Positions 48,654-57,228 of a DNA stretch of 64,000 nt are shown in pieces. Made by a program: the position numbers and the translations under genes. How positions within the stretch are numbered: position 1 is the first letter of the stretch; the number at the start of each line of letters is the position of its first letter. The stretch is from Ilumatobacteraceae bacterium. Its GTDB lineage: Bacteria; Actinomycetota; Acidimicrobiia; Acidimicrobiales; Ilumatobacteraceae. The DNA is taken from positions 1 to 64,000 of the forward strand of contig JANYKU010000003.1 in NCBI GenBank assembly GCA_025358075.1, in the 5' to 3' direction. The notes beneath the pieces were generated by a model. That model saw only the letters and a program-made list of their open reading frames with translations, had not been told where the DNA came from and searched no databases.

Positions 48654-49960
48654 TGCGTTGTCGTGGGCCTCGCCCATGCGGGGCCATCCGGATAGCGGAA
48701 CTCGGCGATCGAGCTGTCGAGCATTCGCGCCCCGCCGCCCGGACCAGTTGGCGCCCGGTATCGGCCGCCGGTCACACACACCGGATCGGTGAAGTGTTCG
48801 TGGAGATGGTCCACGTACTCGATCCATCGGTCATTGGTCGTGCCGGTGATCGCGACGAAGTCGAACATCGCCAGGTGCTGCACCATCTCGCACAGACCGA
48901 CGCCGCCGGCATGCGGACAGACCGGGATGCCGAACTTTGCGGCCAGCAACAAGATCGCGAGGTTCTCGTTGACCCCGCCGACACGGCACGCGTCGATCTG
49001 CAAGACGTCGATCGCGCGGGCCTGCAGCATCTGCTTGAAGATCACCCGATTCTGCACGTGTTCGCCCGTCGCGATCAGCGTCGGCCGGACGGCAGCGCGG
49101 ATCGTCGCGTGGCCGAGGATGTCGTCGGGCGATGTCGGCTCCTCGATCCAGTACGGCGCGAACGGGGCGAGTTGTGCCATCCATTCGATTGCCCCGTTGA
49201 CCCCCCACCGTTGGTTGGCGTCGACGGCGATCCGCGCACTTTCGCCGGCCGCATCGCGGGCCACCTTCATACGGCGAACATCGGAATTGATGTCAGCGCC
49301 GACCTTGAGCTTCAACATGGTGAAGCCGTCGGCGACTGACTGGCCAACGAGGCGGGCAACCTTGTCGTCGTCGTAGCCGAGCCAACCGGCAGAGGTCGTG
49401 TACGCGGGAAGGCCGTCGGCTTCGAGTGCTGCGATACGCGCCGGCTTCCCGCCCTGCATTTCACTGAGGATCGCCAGGGCGTCGGCCGGAGTGACGGCGT
49501 CGTCGATGTAGGTGAAGTCGATCTGGTGGACGATCTCTTCGGGAGTGAGCGACGCAAGCAGGCGCCACAGCGGTACCCCTTCGATCCGGCAGCGCAGGTC
49601 CCACACGGCATTCACCACGGCTCCGATCGCCATGTGCATCACGCCCTTCTCGGGGCCGAGCCAGCGGAGCTGACCGTCCCAGGTCAACTCCCGTGCGAAC
49701 GCACCGATGTCCGCGAGCAACTGGCTGACATCGCGGCCGACGATGTACGACGCCAGTGTGCGGACCGCTGCGCAGGCGACGTCGTTGCCGCGTCCGGTGG
49801 TGAAGAGCAGCGAGTAACCGGCGATGTCGGAGTCGTCGAGGGTCAGCACCACATACGCGGCCGAGTAGTCGGGCTCTGGGTTCATCGCGTCCGACCCGTC
49901 CAAGCCGAGCGAGGTCGGGAACCGAACGTCGATGACGTCGAGCGCGCTGATGCGGGTCAT
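48650..49960 (-). CDS. L-fuconate dehydratase-like enolase-superfamily enzyme
   Basis: A 436-residue mandelate-racemase/enolase-type enzyme closely resembling bacterial FucD and human ENOSF1: [20 protein letters not shown] at the N-terminus, [14 protein letters not shown], the base pair in MLKLKVGAD (KxK), metal ligands in VDANQRW and [41 protein letters not shown] and YPDGPAW near the end. It dehydrates L-fuconate to 2-keto-3-deoxy-L-fuconate. Start ATG; it follows the binding-protein gene across a 75-bp gap holding a large hairpin. Confidence 0.92.
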   Translation of the reverse strand: MTRISALDVIDVRFPTSLGLDGSDAMNPEPDYSAAYVVLTLDDSDIAGYSLLFTTGRGNDVACAAVRTLASYIVGRDVSQLLADIGAFARELTWDGQLRWLGPEKGVMHMAIGAVVNAVWDLRCRIEGVPLWRLLASLTPEEIVHQIDFTYIDDAVTPADALAILSEMQGGKPARIAALEADGLPAYTTSAGWLGYDDDKVARLVGQSVADGFTMLKLKVGADINSDVRRMKVARDAAGESARIAVDANQRWGVNGAIEWMAQLAPFAPYWIEEPTSPDDILGHATIRAAVRPTLIATGEHVQNRVIFKQMLQARAIDVLQIDACRVGGVNENLAILLLAAKFGIPVCPHAGGVGLCEMVQHLAMFDFVAITGTTNDRWIEYVDHLHEHFTDPVCVTGGRYRAPTGPGGGARMLDSSIAEFRYPDGPAWARPTTTQ

Positions 49961-49994
49961 TGGAGTCCTTGATAGTCGATGGTGGGGTAGGGGC

Positions 49995-50027
49995 CCTGGC
50001 GGACGGCCGGTCGGGCCGTCCGCCAGG
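49995..50027 (-). promoter_or_regulatory. 14-bp perfect intra-operon hairpin after the binding-protein gene
   Basis: CCTGGCGGACGGCC (49995-50008) and its exact complement (50014-50027) flank a 5-nt loop, 8 bp beyond the stop of the substrate-binding protein and 34 bp before the fuconate dehydratase start. No T-run. Such a structure typically protects the abundant upstream message or attenuates read-through. Confidence 0.65.
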
Positions 50028-50035
50028 AAATCCGA

Positions 50036-51094
50036 TCAGCCACCGAAGTCGGCGGCGTTGTCCTTCGTGACCATCGCGGTTCCGGTGTCGATGTTGGCTT
50101 GCACGGTCTTGCCGCTGATCGCGTCGAGCGCCGCCTGAGCCCCCATCGAGCCCATCTTCGCCGGGAACTGAGCCACTGATCCGAGCTCGGTGCCGGCAAC
50201 GATTGCCTTGACCTCATCTAGCCCGGCGTCGAAGCCGATGGCCTTGGTTGCCTTGCCCGCGCTCTTGATCGACTCGAGGGCGCCGAGGATGGGCGGGCCG
50301 CATGCGCCGTAGATCAGGGTGACGTCGGGGTGCGCCGTGAGGATGTCTTGGGCGGCGTCGTGGCCCTTGGTCTGATCGCAGTCGGTCGGTAGCGATGCGA
50401 CGATCTGGAAGCCGTTGCCGAGGCCCTGCTTGAAGCCGTCGACGCGTTGCTGGAGCGACGGCGCACCGGCGACGCCCTCGAGGATGGCAACCGTGTCACC
50501 CGCCTTCAACTGGCCGGCGACGTACTTGCCGGCCAGCACACCGCCGGCGAGGTTGTCGGTTGCAACGAGGGCCGTCTTGCCGGCCCATCCGGGAATGTCG
50601 TTGTCGACCAGGATCACCTTGATGCCGCCGTCCACGGCCTTCTGCAGCGCGTCTTGCACGTTGGGGCTCGTCGGTGTGATCACGATGGCCTTCACACCTT
50701 GCGTGATCATCGACTCGATGGCGTTGATCTCGCCCTCGTCGTCGGTGCCGCTCGTCCCTTGGCCGAAGATGATTTCGACGTCGCCGTGATCCTTGTTCCA
50801 CGTCTTCGCCGCATCGACCATCGTGCTGTAGAAGTCGACCGGGAACTTGGTGATGAAGCCGATCTTGGTGGTTCCCCCGGAGCCGGCGGTGTCGGCCGGC
50901 GCGGCGGTCGTCGCCGCTGGTGCTGCCGTGGTCGGCGTTGCCGCGGTCGTGGCCGCGGGCGCGGCGGCGGTGGTTGCAGCCGGTGCGGGTGCTGCCGTCG
51001 TCGTACTGGCCTTACTGCTGGATGAGCAGGCCGCTGCGCCCGCTCCCAACGTGAGGACCAGTAACGGGGCAAAGAGGTACCTACGTAGTGTCAT
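50036..51094 (-). CDS. sugar ABC transporter substrate-binding lipoprotein (RbsB-like)
   Basis: A 352-residue periplasmic-binding-protein-like lipoprotein: signal with lipobox (GAGAAAC), a Thr/Ala/Pro-rich linker with repeated TTAAPAA-like units (about residues 30-75), then a peripla_BP_4/RbsB fold (IGFITKFPVDFYSTMVDAAK, KVILVDNDIPGWAGKTALVA, KAIGFDAGLDEVKAIV). AAGGAG precedes the ATG. It delivers the sugar, probably L-fucose or a related deoxy sugar, to the permease/ATPase encoded upstream. Confidence 0.9.
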   Translation of the reverse strand: MTLRRYLFAPLLVLTLGAGAAACSSSSKASTTTAAPAPAATTAAAPAATTAATPTTAAPAATTAAPADTAGSGGTTKIGFITKFPVDFYSTMVDAAKTWNKDHGDVEIIFGQGTSGTDDEGEINAIESMITQGVKAIVITPTSPNVQDALQKAVDGGIKVILVDNDIPGWAGKTALVATDNLAGGVLAGKYVAGQLKAGDTVAILEGVAGAPSLQQRVDGFKQGLGNGFQIVASLPTDCDQTKGHDAAQDILTAHPDVTLIYGACGPPILGALESIKSAGKATKAIGFDAGLDEVKAIVAGTELGSVAQFPAKMGSMGAQAALDAISGKTVQANIDTGTAMVTKDNAADFGG

Positions 51095-51138
51095 TTTTTC
51101 TCCTTGTGGTGGCGGCGGTGTGCCGTAGGCGTTCGCGA

Positions 51139-51942
51139 TCAGACCGGTGGTCCGGGCGACGTCGTTCTATTGGTGTTGGTGGAATCGGCAGGTTCAGCAG
51201 CGGTACCGACGATCAGCGCGACGATCCTCTGCTGGCTCTCTGGGCTTGGAACTTCTTCGCCGACCGCTCGGCCGCGTCGCATGACGATGGCCCGGTCGGC
51301 AACTTCGGTCACGTGATCCATGGCGTGTGAGATCACGATGACAGCGTGGCCCTCGGCCCGCAGGCGGAGGATGAGATCGAGCACTCGCCGTGATTCGCGC
51401 AGTCCGAGCGCGGCGGTGGGCTCGTCGAGGATGACGACTTTTGACGCGAACGCAGCGGCACGTGCGACAGCAATTACTTGCCGTTGCCCACCCGACATGA
51501 GACCGACCGCGGCCGCACGGTCGGGAAGTGATACCTGCAGTCGCTCCAGCACGTCGACGGTCGCGTCCGCCATCGATCGTCGACGCATGACGCGAAGCGG
51601 GCGTGGCAGCCATGCCGGTCCGGATTGCTCGCGGCCGGCGAAGAAGTTCGCCGACGGACCAAGGTTGTCGAACAAGGCGAGGTCTTGATACACGGTCTCG
51701 ATTCCGTGGGCCTGTGCGGCTGCCGGCGAGGTGATGTTGGCGGGTTGGCCGTCGATCTCGATCGTGCCCGAGTCGAGCCGATGTACCCCGCTGATGCACT
51801 TGATGAGCGTCGATTTCCCGGCACCGTTGTCACCGAGCACCGCGACGACCTCGCCGTGCTGCACTTCGAGATCGACCCCATCGAGTGCGAGGACGGCGCC
51901 GAATCGCTTCGTCGCGCCACGGACTGCGAGCGCGGCGGTCAC
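51139..51942 (-). CDS. sugar ABC transporter ATP-binding protein
   Basis: A 267-residue single-domain ATPase of the ribose/xylose CUT2 class: Walker A LGDNGAGKST, Q-loop ETVYQDLALF, signature LMSGGQRQVIAVA, Walker B KVVILDEPTAALG and H-loop VISHAMDHV. CUT2 ATPases are often double-domain; this is the FrcA-like single version. GTG overlaps the permease stop (GTGA). It follows the interrupted permease and precedes the binding protein by 44 bp. Confidence 0.9.
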   Translation of the reverse strand: MTAALAVRGATKRFGAVLALDGVDLEVQHGEVVAVLGDNGAGKSTLIKCISGVHRLDSGTIEIDGQPANITSPAAAQAHGIETVYQDLALFDNLGPSANFFAGREQSGPAWLPRPLRVMRRRSMADATVDVLERLQVSLPDRAAAVGLMSGGQRQVIAVARAAAFASKVVILDEPTAALGLRESRRVLDLILRLRAEGHAVIVISHAMDHVTEVADRAIVMRRGRAVGEEVPSPESQQRIVALIVGTAAEPADSTNTNRTTSPGPPV

Positions 51943-53054
51943 GACAGGGCCGCCTGCAACACTCGGAAGCGGTCCTCGAGCTTGGCTCGGACGACGTCGG
52001 ATTCGACGGCGAGCACGATCACGACTCCGATGACGATCGGCTGGAGGAACGCCCCGACGTTGAGCAGGTTCATGCCATTGCGGATCACGCTGATCATCAA
52101 TGCGCCGACGAGCGCATTGGCCACGGTGCCGCGGCCGCCGAGAAAGCTGGCACCACCGATGATCACCGCGGCGATCGAGTCGAGCTCGGCGAGGTTGCCC
52201 GAGGTCGGCGAGCCGGCGTTGAGCCGACCCGACGTGATGATTGCGGCGACCCCGGCCAGCACGCCACACATGACGTAGACCGAGATGAGCACCGACTTCA
52301 CGGGAATGCCAGTTCGGCGTGCTGCCTCGGGGTTGCCACCGGTCGCATAGATCCAGCGGCCCTACACGACTCGTGACAACACCGCGGCGACCACCAGCCC
52401 GATGCCGAGCACCAAGAATGCCGAATACGGCACCCAGTGGAACGAGCTGTTTCCCAGGGTGCGAACGATGCCGGGCACGCCGCGCTTGGGCCTGCCACCG
52501 GAGAACTGCAGGGCGAGTCCCCGGGCGATGCTGAGCGTGGCCAGCGTGATGATGAACGGATGGGGGAGTCGTCCCCACACGTAGACCGCGCCGTTCACGA
52601 ACCCGACGGCGGCACCGGTGGCGATCATCACGAGGATGACGACCCAACCGGAACTGCCGTGTGCGTAGGCCATCGCCCCGAGTACCGAGGCCAGCGCCAG
52701 CGTCGAGCCGACAGACAGGTCGATGCCTCGGGTGAGGATCACCAGCAGCTGGCCGATCGCCAGTACGGCGATCGCCGCGGTCTGTGACAATAAGTTGCCG
52801 GCGTTGCCCGTGGTGAGAAAGACGGGCGACAGCAACGTCATGGCGATGATCAGGCCGGCAAGGATCAACACCGGACCGAGCCGGATGACACCGAGCGCAA
52901 GGCGGAGCAACCGGTAGTTGCGTCGTTGCTGGTCGTCGGACGGGTCGGGAGATGTCAAGGATGCAATGGGCGCTGCTTCGGGAGCCGCATCGTGTGATCC
53001 GGTGGGCACGGCCTGGCCGCCGACGCTCGCCAAGTTGGACGCCAAGTTGGTCAT
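51939..53054 (-). pseudogene. sugar ABC permease (RbsC/FrcC-like) with an internal amber stop
   Basis: A 371-codon CUT2 permease reading frame with about ten helices (GPVLILAGLIIAMTLLSPVF, ILTRGIDLSVGSTLALA with the conserved G-x-D-L-S-V-G, then IYATGGNPEAARRTGI and SGRLNAGSPTSGNLAELD). A single TAG at 52362-52364 interrupts it between SRVV and GRWIYATGG with the same frame continuing on both sides to the end. A one-base substitution would explain it. ATG at 53054 follows a GGGGGGA stretch. Unless it is a sequence error, importer function here is lost. Confidence 0.8.
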
Positions 53055-53123
53055 CGCGGTGTTCCCCCCGGTACCGTTCCCCACTGTCGCCGGCTGGCGA
53101 CTCGGGGTAGAGTACGCCGACAA

Positions 53124-53134
53124 ACATCTGATGT
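53124..53134. promoter_or_regulatory. ACATCTGATGT operator candidate of the GntR regulator
   Basis: ACATC-T-GATGT is an 11-bp odd palindrome in the 120-bp gap between the divergent permease and GntR genes, 40 bp before the GntR ATG. A near-identical site (ACATCAGATGT) lies inside the GntR gene. Confidence 0.5.
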
Positions 53135-53174
53135 CTAGTGGTAATTCGAGAACTCGTTGGGGAGGGTGGATTCG

Positions 53175-53858
53175 ATGGCTGCACCGCTGACCGAAGCCGC
53201 CATCGAGCGGGTCCGCCACCTCATCTCCATCGGCGACCTGGTACCCGGCCAGCGGCTGCCGCCCGAAGCGGAGCTCGCCGAGTCGCTCGGCACTAGTCGC
53301 AGCACCGTCCGTGAGGCGGTCCGCGCCCTAGTCACCGCCCGTGTCCTCGACGTCCGCCGGGGTGATGGCACCTTTGTCACCAGCCTCCGACCCGAACTGC
53401 TGTTGGCGGGCATCGGCGCCGCCGCCGACCTGCTGCAACACGGCTTCACGCTGGAGCTCGTGCAGGTCCGCCGCATCCTCGAACCGGCCGCCACCGCACT
53501 GGCGGCGACCCGCATCACCGATGCCGAGCTCGACGACCTGGAACGCTGCTTACATCAGATGTCTATCGCACCCGGTCACAACGAGTTGGTGGAGTTCGAC
53601 GAGCAGTTCCACCACATCGTCGCCAGTGCAGCCGGCAACGCCACCTTGGCATCGATGCTGCTCGGGGTTTCCAGCCGCACCACCCGCGGGCGCGCCTGGC
53701 GAGGCGTGATCGAGTCCGGGGCCATCGAGCGCACGATCTCCGAACACGCAGGCATCCTGTCTGCCTTACGCGCCCGCGACCCGTTGCTGGCAGAGGCAGC
53801 AGCACTGCTGCACGTCTCCACCACTGAGGCCTGGTTCAGGAGCGTGCTGGAAGTCTGA
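53175..53858 (+). CDS. GntR-family (FadR subfamily) regulator of the fuconate operon
   Basis: A 227-residue FadR-type regulator: winged helix (LVPGQRLPPEAELAESLG, STVREAVRALVTARVLDV, RRGDGTFV) and an FCD ligand-binding domain with metal/ligand residues (RRILEPAATALAA, FDEQFHHIVASAAGN, SEHAGILSAL). GGAGGG precedes the ATG. Divergent from the transport/catabolism operon; FadR-type proteins in such places normally respond to sugar acids. The operator-like palindrome in its promoter has a copy at codon position about 127. Confidence 0.9.
   Translation: MAAPLTEAAIERVRHLISIGDLVPGQRLPPEAELAESLGTSRSTVREAVRALVTARVLDVRRGDGTFVTSLRPELLLAGIGAAADLLQHGFTLELVQVRRILEPAATALAATRITDAELDDLERCLHQMSIAPGHNELVEFDEQFHHIVASAAGNATLASMLLGVSSRTTRGRAWRGVIESGAIERTISEHAGILSALRARDPLLAEAAALLHVSTTEAWFRSVLEV
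53552..53562. promoter_or_regulatory. intragenic ACATCAGATGT operator-like site
   Basis: ACATC-A-GATGT differs from the promoter-proximal site (53124-53134) only in the centre base and both are followed by CT. It lies inside the GntR gene, 428 bp from the first, a distance that could allow DNA looping or roadblock repression. Confidence 0.4.
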
Positions 53859-53864
53859 GTCGCC

Positions 53865-54128
53865 TCATCTCCCGTTCCGGACGGGCGTGATCTCGACGGC
53901 AACCATGGTGGGGTTGATCGTGGTGCACGCAGTCGACTGGCGGCGTCGCCGTCGCACGAGAATGAGGAGGACGATGGCTGCAGCGGCGAGTCCGACCGTG
54001 CCGAACAAGGCGATACCGGCAAGCAGGCCGAGCGCGCCGAGGAAGCCGATGATCGGGCCGGCGCAGCACGCCGCGCACGCCACCGCGCCGACCCCGACGG
54101 TTGCTGCGTTCTCTTTCTTGGAGCTCAT
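53865..54128 (-). CDS. small membrane protein with Cys motif, MerF-like
   Basis: An 87-residue protein with two hydrophobic segments. The first contains VGAVACAACCAGPIIGFLGA: three cysteines followed by G-P, resembling the vicinal-Cys-Gly-Leu-Pro motif of MerF/MerT mercuric transporters. A basic loop (RRRRRQ) follows. ATG overlaps the MerR stop, so it is in the regulator's operon. Likely a heavy-metal membrane protein; Hg2+ is the first guess, but no MerA or MerP is near. Confidence 0.65.
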   Translation of the reverse strand: MSSKKENAATVGVGAVACAACCAGPIIGFLGALGLLAGIALFGTVGLAAAAIVLLILVRRRRRQSTACTTINPTMVAVEITPVRNGR

Positions 54129-54892
54129 GCCGGCACCCCGAACAGAGTGTTCACGACGTCGAGTGCCTCCTGCGGCGAGCGGACTTCGAGTGCGACGCCG
54201 CGGGTGTCGACGGTGATGGCGAAACTGAAGAACTGACAGCAGTCCTGTTCAGCGGCGGTGAGCCCGATGAGCTCGTCGAGCGGCGTCGCCGCGCCGAACG
54301 TGACGCGCACACCGTCGTCGATCTGCTCGCGATGGACGACGTGGTGGAGCAGGGCCCGCCAGTTGTCGAGTCGCCCGCGCATCGACGCGGATGCGAGCGT
54401 GCAGGCAATCGGTACAGGTTCGTTTGTGGCCGACTTCCTGACGAGCGACACCGATTGTGATTGCGACGGTGTGTCGGCGGTGGGATCCGTGACGCAGCCG
54501 CATCGTTCGTCGCATGGGCCATCGGGTCGGTGCAGTTCGAGGGTGTTCGCCGCCTGTTGCAGTTCGCTGCTCAGGGTCATCAGCTCGACGATCTGCTGCT
54601 GCGCGCCGACGATCTTGTCGGCGACGACGGCGCGCAGCCGATCTTGCACCGGGCCGCATTGACCGCCGTCCCAGGCGAGTGTGAGATCGGCGATCTCGTC
54701 GAGCGTGCAGCCGAGTTGCTTGGCGCGGGCGATGAACGCCAGACGATCGAGCGTGCGGTCGTCGTACAGGCGGTAGCCGGCGGGGGTCCGGGTCGACTCG
54801 GGAAGCAGACCGATGCCCTCGTAGTAGCGCAGGGTCGCCGCCGTGAACCCGCTGCGCTCGGCGATGTCTTTGATCTTGTAGGCGGTGGTCAC
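54125..54892 (-). CDS. MerR-family metal-responsive regulator with extra C-terminal domain
   Basis: A 255-residue MerR regulator, about 110 residues longer than usual. The N-terminus is a standard winged HTH (YKIKDIAERSGFTAATLRYY, TRTPAGYRLYDD) plus coiled coil. Cysteines in GGQCGPV and GPCDERCGC match heavy-metal-sensor positions. The added domain (about 160-255; LDNWRALLHHVVHRE, AAEQDCCQFFSF) is known in actinobacterial MerR proteins and may bind metal through its CC pair. GTG is 6 nt after a TAGCCT -10, so leaderless; the promoter has the over-long spacer of MerR targets. Confidence 0.88.
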   Translation of the reverse strand: MTTAYKIKDIAERSGFTAATLRYYEGIGLLPESTRTPAGYRLYDDRTLDRLAFIARAKQLGCTLDEIADLTLAWDGGQCGPVQDRLRAVVADKIVGAQQQIVELMTLSSELQQAANTLELHRPDGPCDERCGCVTDPTADTPSQSQSVSLVRKSATNEPVPIACTLASASMRGRLDNWRALLHHVVHREQIDDGVRVTFGAATPLDELIGLTAAEQDCCQFFSFAITVDTRGVALEVRSPQEALDVVNTLFGVPA

Positions 54893-54898
54893 TCGCCC

Positions 54899-54930
54899 AG
54901 GCTAAACCTTCAAGTCCACCTGAAGGTCAA
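54899..54930 (-). promoter_or_regulatory. autoregulated MerR-type promoter with 20-bp spacer
   Basis: On the minus strand TTGACC (54925-54930) and TAGCCT (54899-54904) are separated by 20 bp, longer than optimal, with the dyad ACCTTCA-N8-TGAAGGT (54906-54927) in the spacer. This is the classical MerR-activated design. The -10 ends 6 nt before the GTG at 54892. Confidence 0.75.
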
Positions 54931-54982
54931 GCGGTTTCTGTCACGACGTGCCAGGAGAGCTCGGCGCCACCCCGCTCTGGTT

Positions 54983-55318
54983 TCAGGAGCGACCGCCGGT
55001 GCGCACGTATTCACCGGCAATCCACAGACCGATGAACGACGCCATGAACAACGCCAGAAATGACTGGTGCTGAGTCGCCAAAGCGCCAACACCAAATACC
55101 AAGAACACAACGCCGCCGAGCGCCGCAGCCCACTGATGGCTGATTCGGATGGGGCCACCGATCACACGACTCGCAAGGCCCAGCACCAAGCCGAGCGCGG
55201 TGAGGTCTCGAACGTCGTCAATGATGGGCAGCCTGCCGACGGCGAGGTAGACGACGTAGAAGAAGATCGTGATATCGACCAGACATGTAGCAACGGCGTT
55301 CTTGGTGAAATACCTCAT
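54983..55318 (-). CDS. small multi-pass membrane protein, unknown
   Basis: A 111-residue hydrophobic protein with about four predicted helices (CLVDITIFFYVVYLAVG, LTALGLVLGLASRVIG, WAAALGGVVFLVFGVGAL, FLALFMASFIGLWIAGEY). No recognised motif. ATG at 55318 is preferred over two codons upstream as it begins the amphipathic lead-in MRYFTKNA. Monocistronic or loosely linked; between the MerR promoter and the QueA-like gene. Function unknown. Confidence 0.55.
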   Translation of the reverse strand: MRYFTKNAVATCLVDITIFFYVVYLAVGRLPIIDDVRDLTALGLVLGLASRVIGGPIRISHQWAAALGGVVFLVFGVGALATQHQSFLALFMASFIGLWIAGEYVRTGGRS

Positions 55319-55401
55319 CGCGGCCCCTGTACCCAAGTTTGCACCCGGTCAGCCTTCTCCAGAGGGATGGGTAGAAAAAGAGGCAAAGGTCCTGAACAGG
55401 A

Positions 55402-56478
55402 CTACGGGAGGATCAGGTGCATGTCGCCGAACTCGTGCCAGAGATACCCCTCCTGCAGGCTCGCTGCGTACGAGGCTTCCAGCGGCGGGCGACCGGCGAC
55501 GGCTTCGAGCATCAGTAGGTGCGAGGCCTCCGGCTCGTGCCATCCCGTCAACAATCCGTCGACGACGCGCACGCCGCGCTGCGGCGTGATGACGAGGTCG
55601 GTCCAGCCGTCGACCGGGCGCACGACACCGTCATCCCCACCCGCCGTCTCGAGGGCGCGCACGACGGTCGTGCCGACCGCGATCACACGCCCACCCTCGC
55701 GCCGGGTCTCATTGACCCGCGTCGCCGTAGTTGACGAAACGCGCAGTCGCTCGGGATAGGGAAGCTCCGTCGACTCGAGCGATGCCACACCGGTGTGCAA
55801 CACGAGCGGCGATACGCCGATGCCCTTCGCTACCAAGCGCGTGATCACCTCGGCGGTGAATGGACGACCAGCGCTCGGCATCTCTGCGCTGCCGGGCTCG
55901 GTCGCGTAGACGTTCTGGTACGCGGCGATCGGCCACGGTCGGTCGACGTAGCTGTACCTGATCGGTTGGCCGTGCACCGCCAGCCATGTGAACACCGGCT
56001 GAGGTAGTTGCAGCTGGGCGACCCATAGGCGGTTGCTCCCCAGGTACGGGGCGTCGACGATGACGCGGGCGTCGGCTGCGAGGCACAGATGAGTCGGGAC
56101 CGGACCGTCCCACCGTCGCGTGGTTCGACCGTCGATGCGCCGTGGCTCCACCACCCAACGGCCGTCATCGAGCCGGGTCGAGAGGTGGAGGACGAGCTTG
56201 CTTCCGCCGTCATCCCACGCGGTCAGCGCCGCGGGCACGACGGCCGACGTGTTGACGACCACGAGGTCTCCGGCTCGGAGAAACGTGGGAAGCATGCCGA
56301 AGGTGGTGTGCTGCAGGCGTCCGTTGGAGCGCTCGGCGACGAGCATCCTCACTGCGTCGCGCGTGAGTCCTCGCGCTTCCGGCGGTTCGGCGGCCTCGAG
56401 GCGAGGCGGAAGATCGAACGAGAGCCGACCCGAGGATCCGCCAATGTCCGCGTTCGGCGTGATCGTGACCGCACTCAC
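55402..56478 (-). CDS. QueA-like S-adenosylmethionine:tRNA ribosyltransferase-isomerase
   Basis: A 358-residue QueA-family protein: LSFDLPPRLEA, GDLVVVNTSAVVPAAL (canonical NDTxVxxARL is altered), RYSYVDRPWPIAAYQNV, YATEPGSAEMPSAGRPFT, GVSPLVLHTGVASLES and the C-terminal LMLEAVAG...LWHEFGDMHLIL. QueA transfers a ribosyl unit from SAM to preQ1-modified tRNA; no other queuosine genes are nearby and the N-terminal motif is divergent, so the substrate may differ. GTG overlaps the SDR stop, so the two are co-translated. This QueA-like/SDR pair is a recurrent actinobacterial arrangement as I recall it. Confidence 0.8.
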   Translation of the reverse strand: MSAVTITPNADIGGSSGRLSFDLPPRLEAAEPPEARGLTRDAVRMLVAERSNGRLQHTTFGMLPTFLRAGDLVVVNTSAVVPAALTAWDDGGSKLVLHLSTRLDDGRWVVEPRRIDGRTTRRWDGPVPTHLCLAADARVIVDAPYLGSNRLWVAQLQLPQPVFTWLAVHGQPIRYSYVDRPWPIAAYQNVYATEPGSAEMPSAGRPFTAEVITRLVAKGIGVSPLVLHTGVASLESTELPYPERLRVSSTTATRVNETRREGGRVIAVGTTVVRALETAGGDDGVVRPVDGWTDLVITPQRGVRVVDGLLTGWHEPEASHLLMLEAVAGRPPLEASYAASLQEGYLWHEFGDMHLILP

Positions 56479-57179
56479 GGCTCGAACTCCATCACGTCTG
56501 CGGCGCGGAACCTGCCGCTGGGCGGAGAGTTTCGTAGCAACCGTCGCAGGCCCGGCACGACGGTTTCGGGAAGCGGTCGGTCGGAGATGTCTTCGCCCGG
56601 GAATGCGGCCTGGTGCATCGCCGTGCGCATGTCGCCGGGGTCGAACCAGTACACCCGCAGCAGTGGCTCCTCGGCAGCCAGCACGTTCGACAACTGCTCG
56701 AGTGCAGCTTTCGACGAGCCGTAGCCGCCCCACCCCGCGTAGCCCTCGACGGCAGCGTCGGAGGTGATGTCGACCACCGTGCCGCCGTTCGCACGGAGCA
56801 TCGGCAGTGCCGCCTGAATGAGAGCCAGCGGGGCGATCACGTTGACCGCGAGAACGCCTTCGAACTCGTCGAGCGGATAGTCGGCGAGCGTCGGCTGCGG
56901 TGATGGTCCGAGAACGCTCGCGTTGTTGACGAGCAGGTCGAGCCGGCCCAGTCCTGCGACTGCATCGAGCAACGCGACACGGTGTCGTCGATCGGCGACG
57001 TCACCGGCGATCGCGTGCACCTCGCCGCCTGCAGGCACCGAACGAAGCGTGAAGGCCGCGTCGTTCAACGCGGACTCGTCGCGGCCGTCGATCACAACGT
57101 TCCATCCGTCTTCGACCAGGCTCGTCGCCAAGGCCAGACCCAAACCTCGAGAGCCCCCGGTGATCAATGCTGTCTGCAT
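56475..57179 (-). CDS. short-chain dehydrogenase/reductase paired with QueA-like gene
   Basis: A 234-residue SDR: ITGGSRGLGLALA cofactor loop, NNASVLG, catalytic Ser in DITSDAA and YGSSKAALEQL. Starts at ATG after AAGGAAGGA. Overlap with the QueA-like gene (GTGA) ties the two functions. Divergent from the KdpD gene across a 123-bp gap with a long AT-rich palindrome that may control this operon. Confidence 0.88.
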   Translation of the reverse strand: MQTALITGGSRGLGLALATSLVEDGWNVVIDGRDESALNDAAFTLRSVPAGGEVHAIAGDVADRRHRVALLDAVAGLGRLDLLVNNASVLGPSPQPTLADYPLDEFEGVLAVNVIAPLALIQAALPMLRANGGTVVDITSDAAVEGYAGWGGYGSSKAALEQLSNVLAAEEPLLRVYWFDPGDMRTAMHQAAFPGEDISDRPLPETVVPGLRRLLRNSPPSGRFRAADVMEFEP

Positions 57180-57228
57180 GATGATCCTTCCTCGTCGCCG
57201 GCGCCGTTCGGCGCGGTCATTTGGCCAT

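Noticed and set aside
50880-51010. Repetitive stretch that could be a DNA repeat or CRISPR-like array
   Set aside because: It is in frame and encodes the Thr/Ala/Pro linker of the binding lipoprotein.
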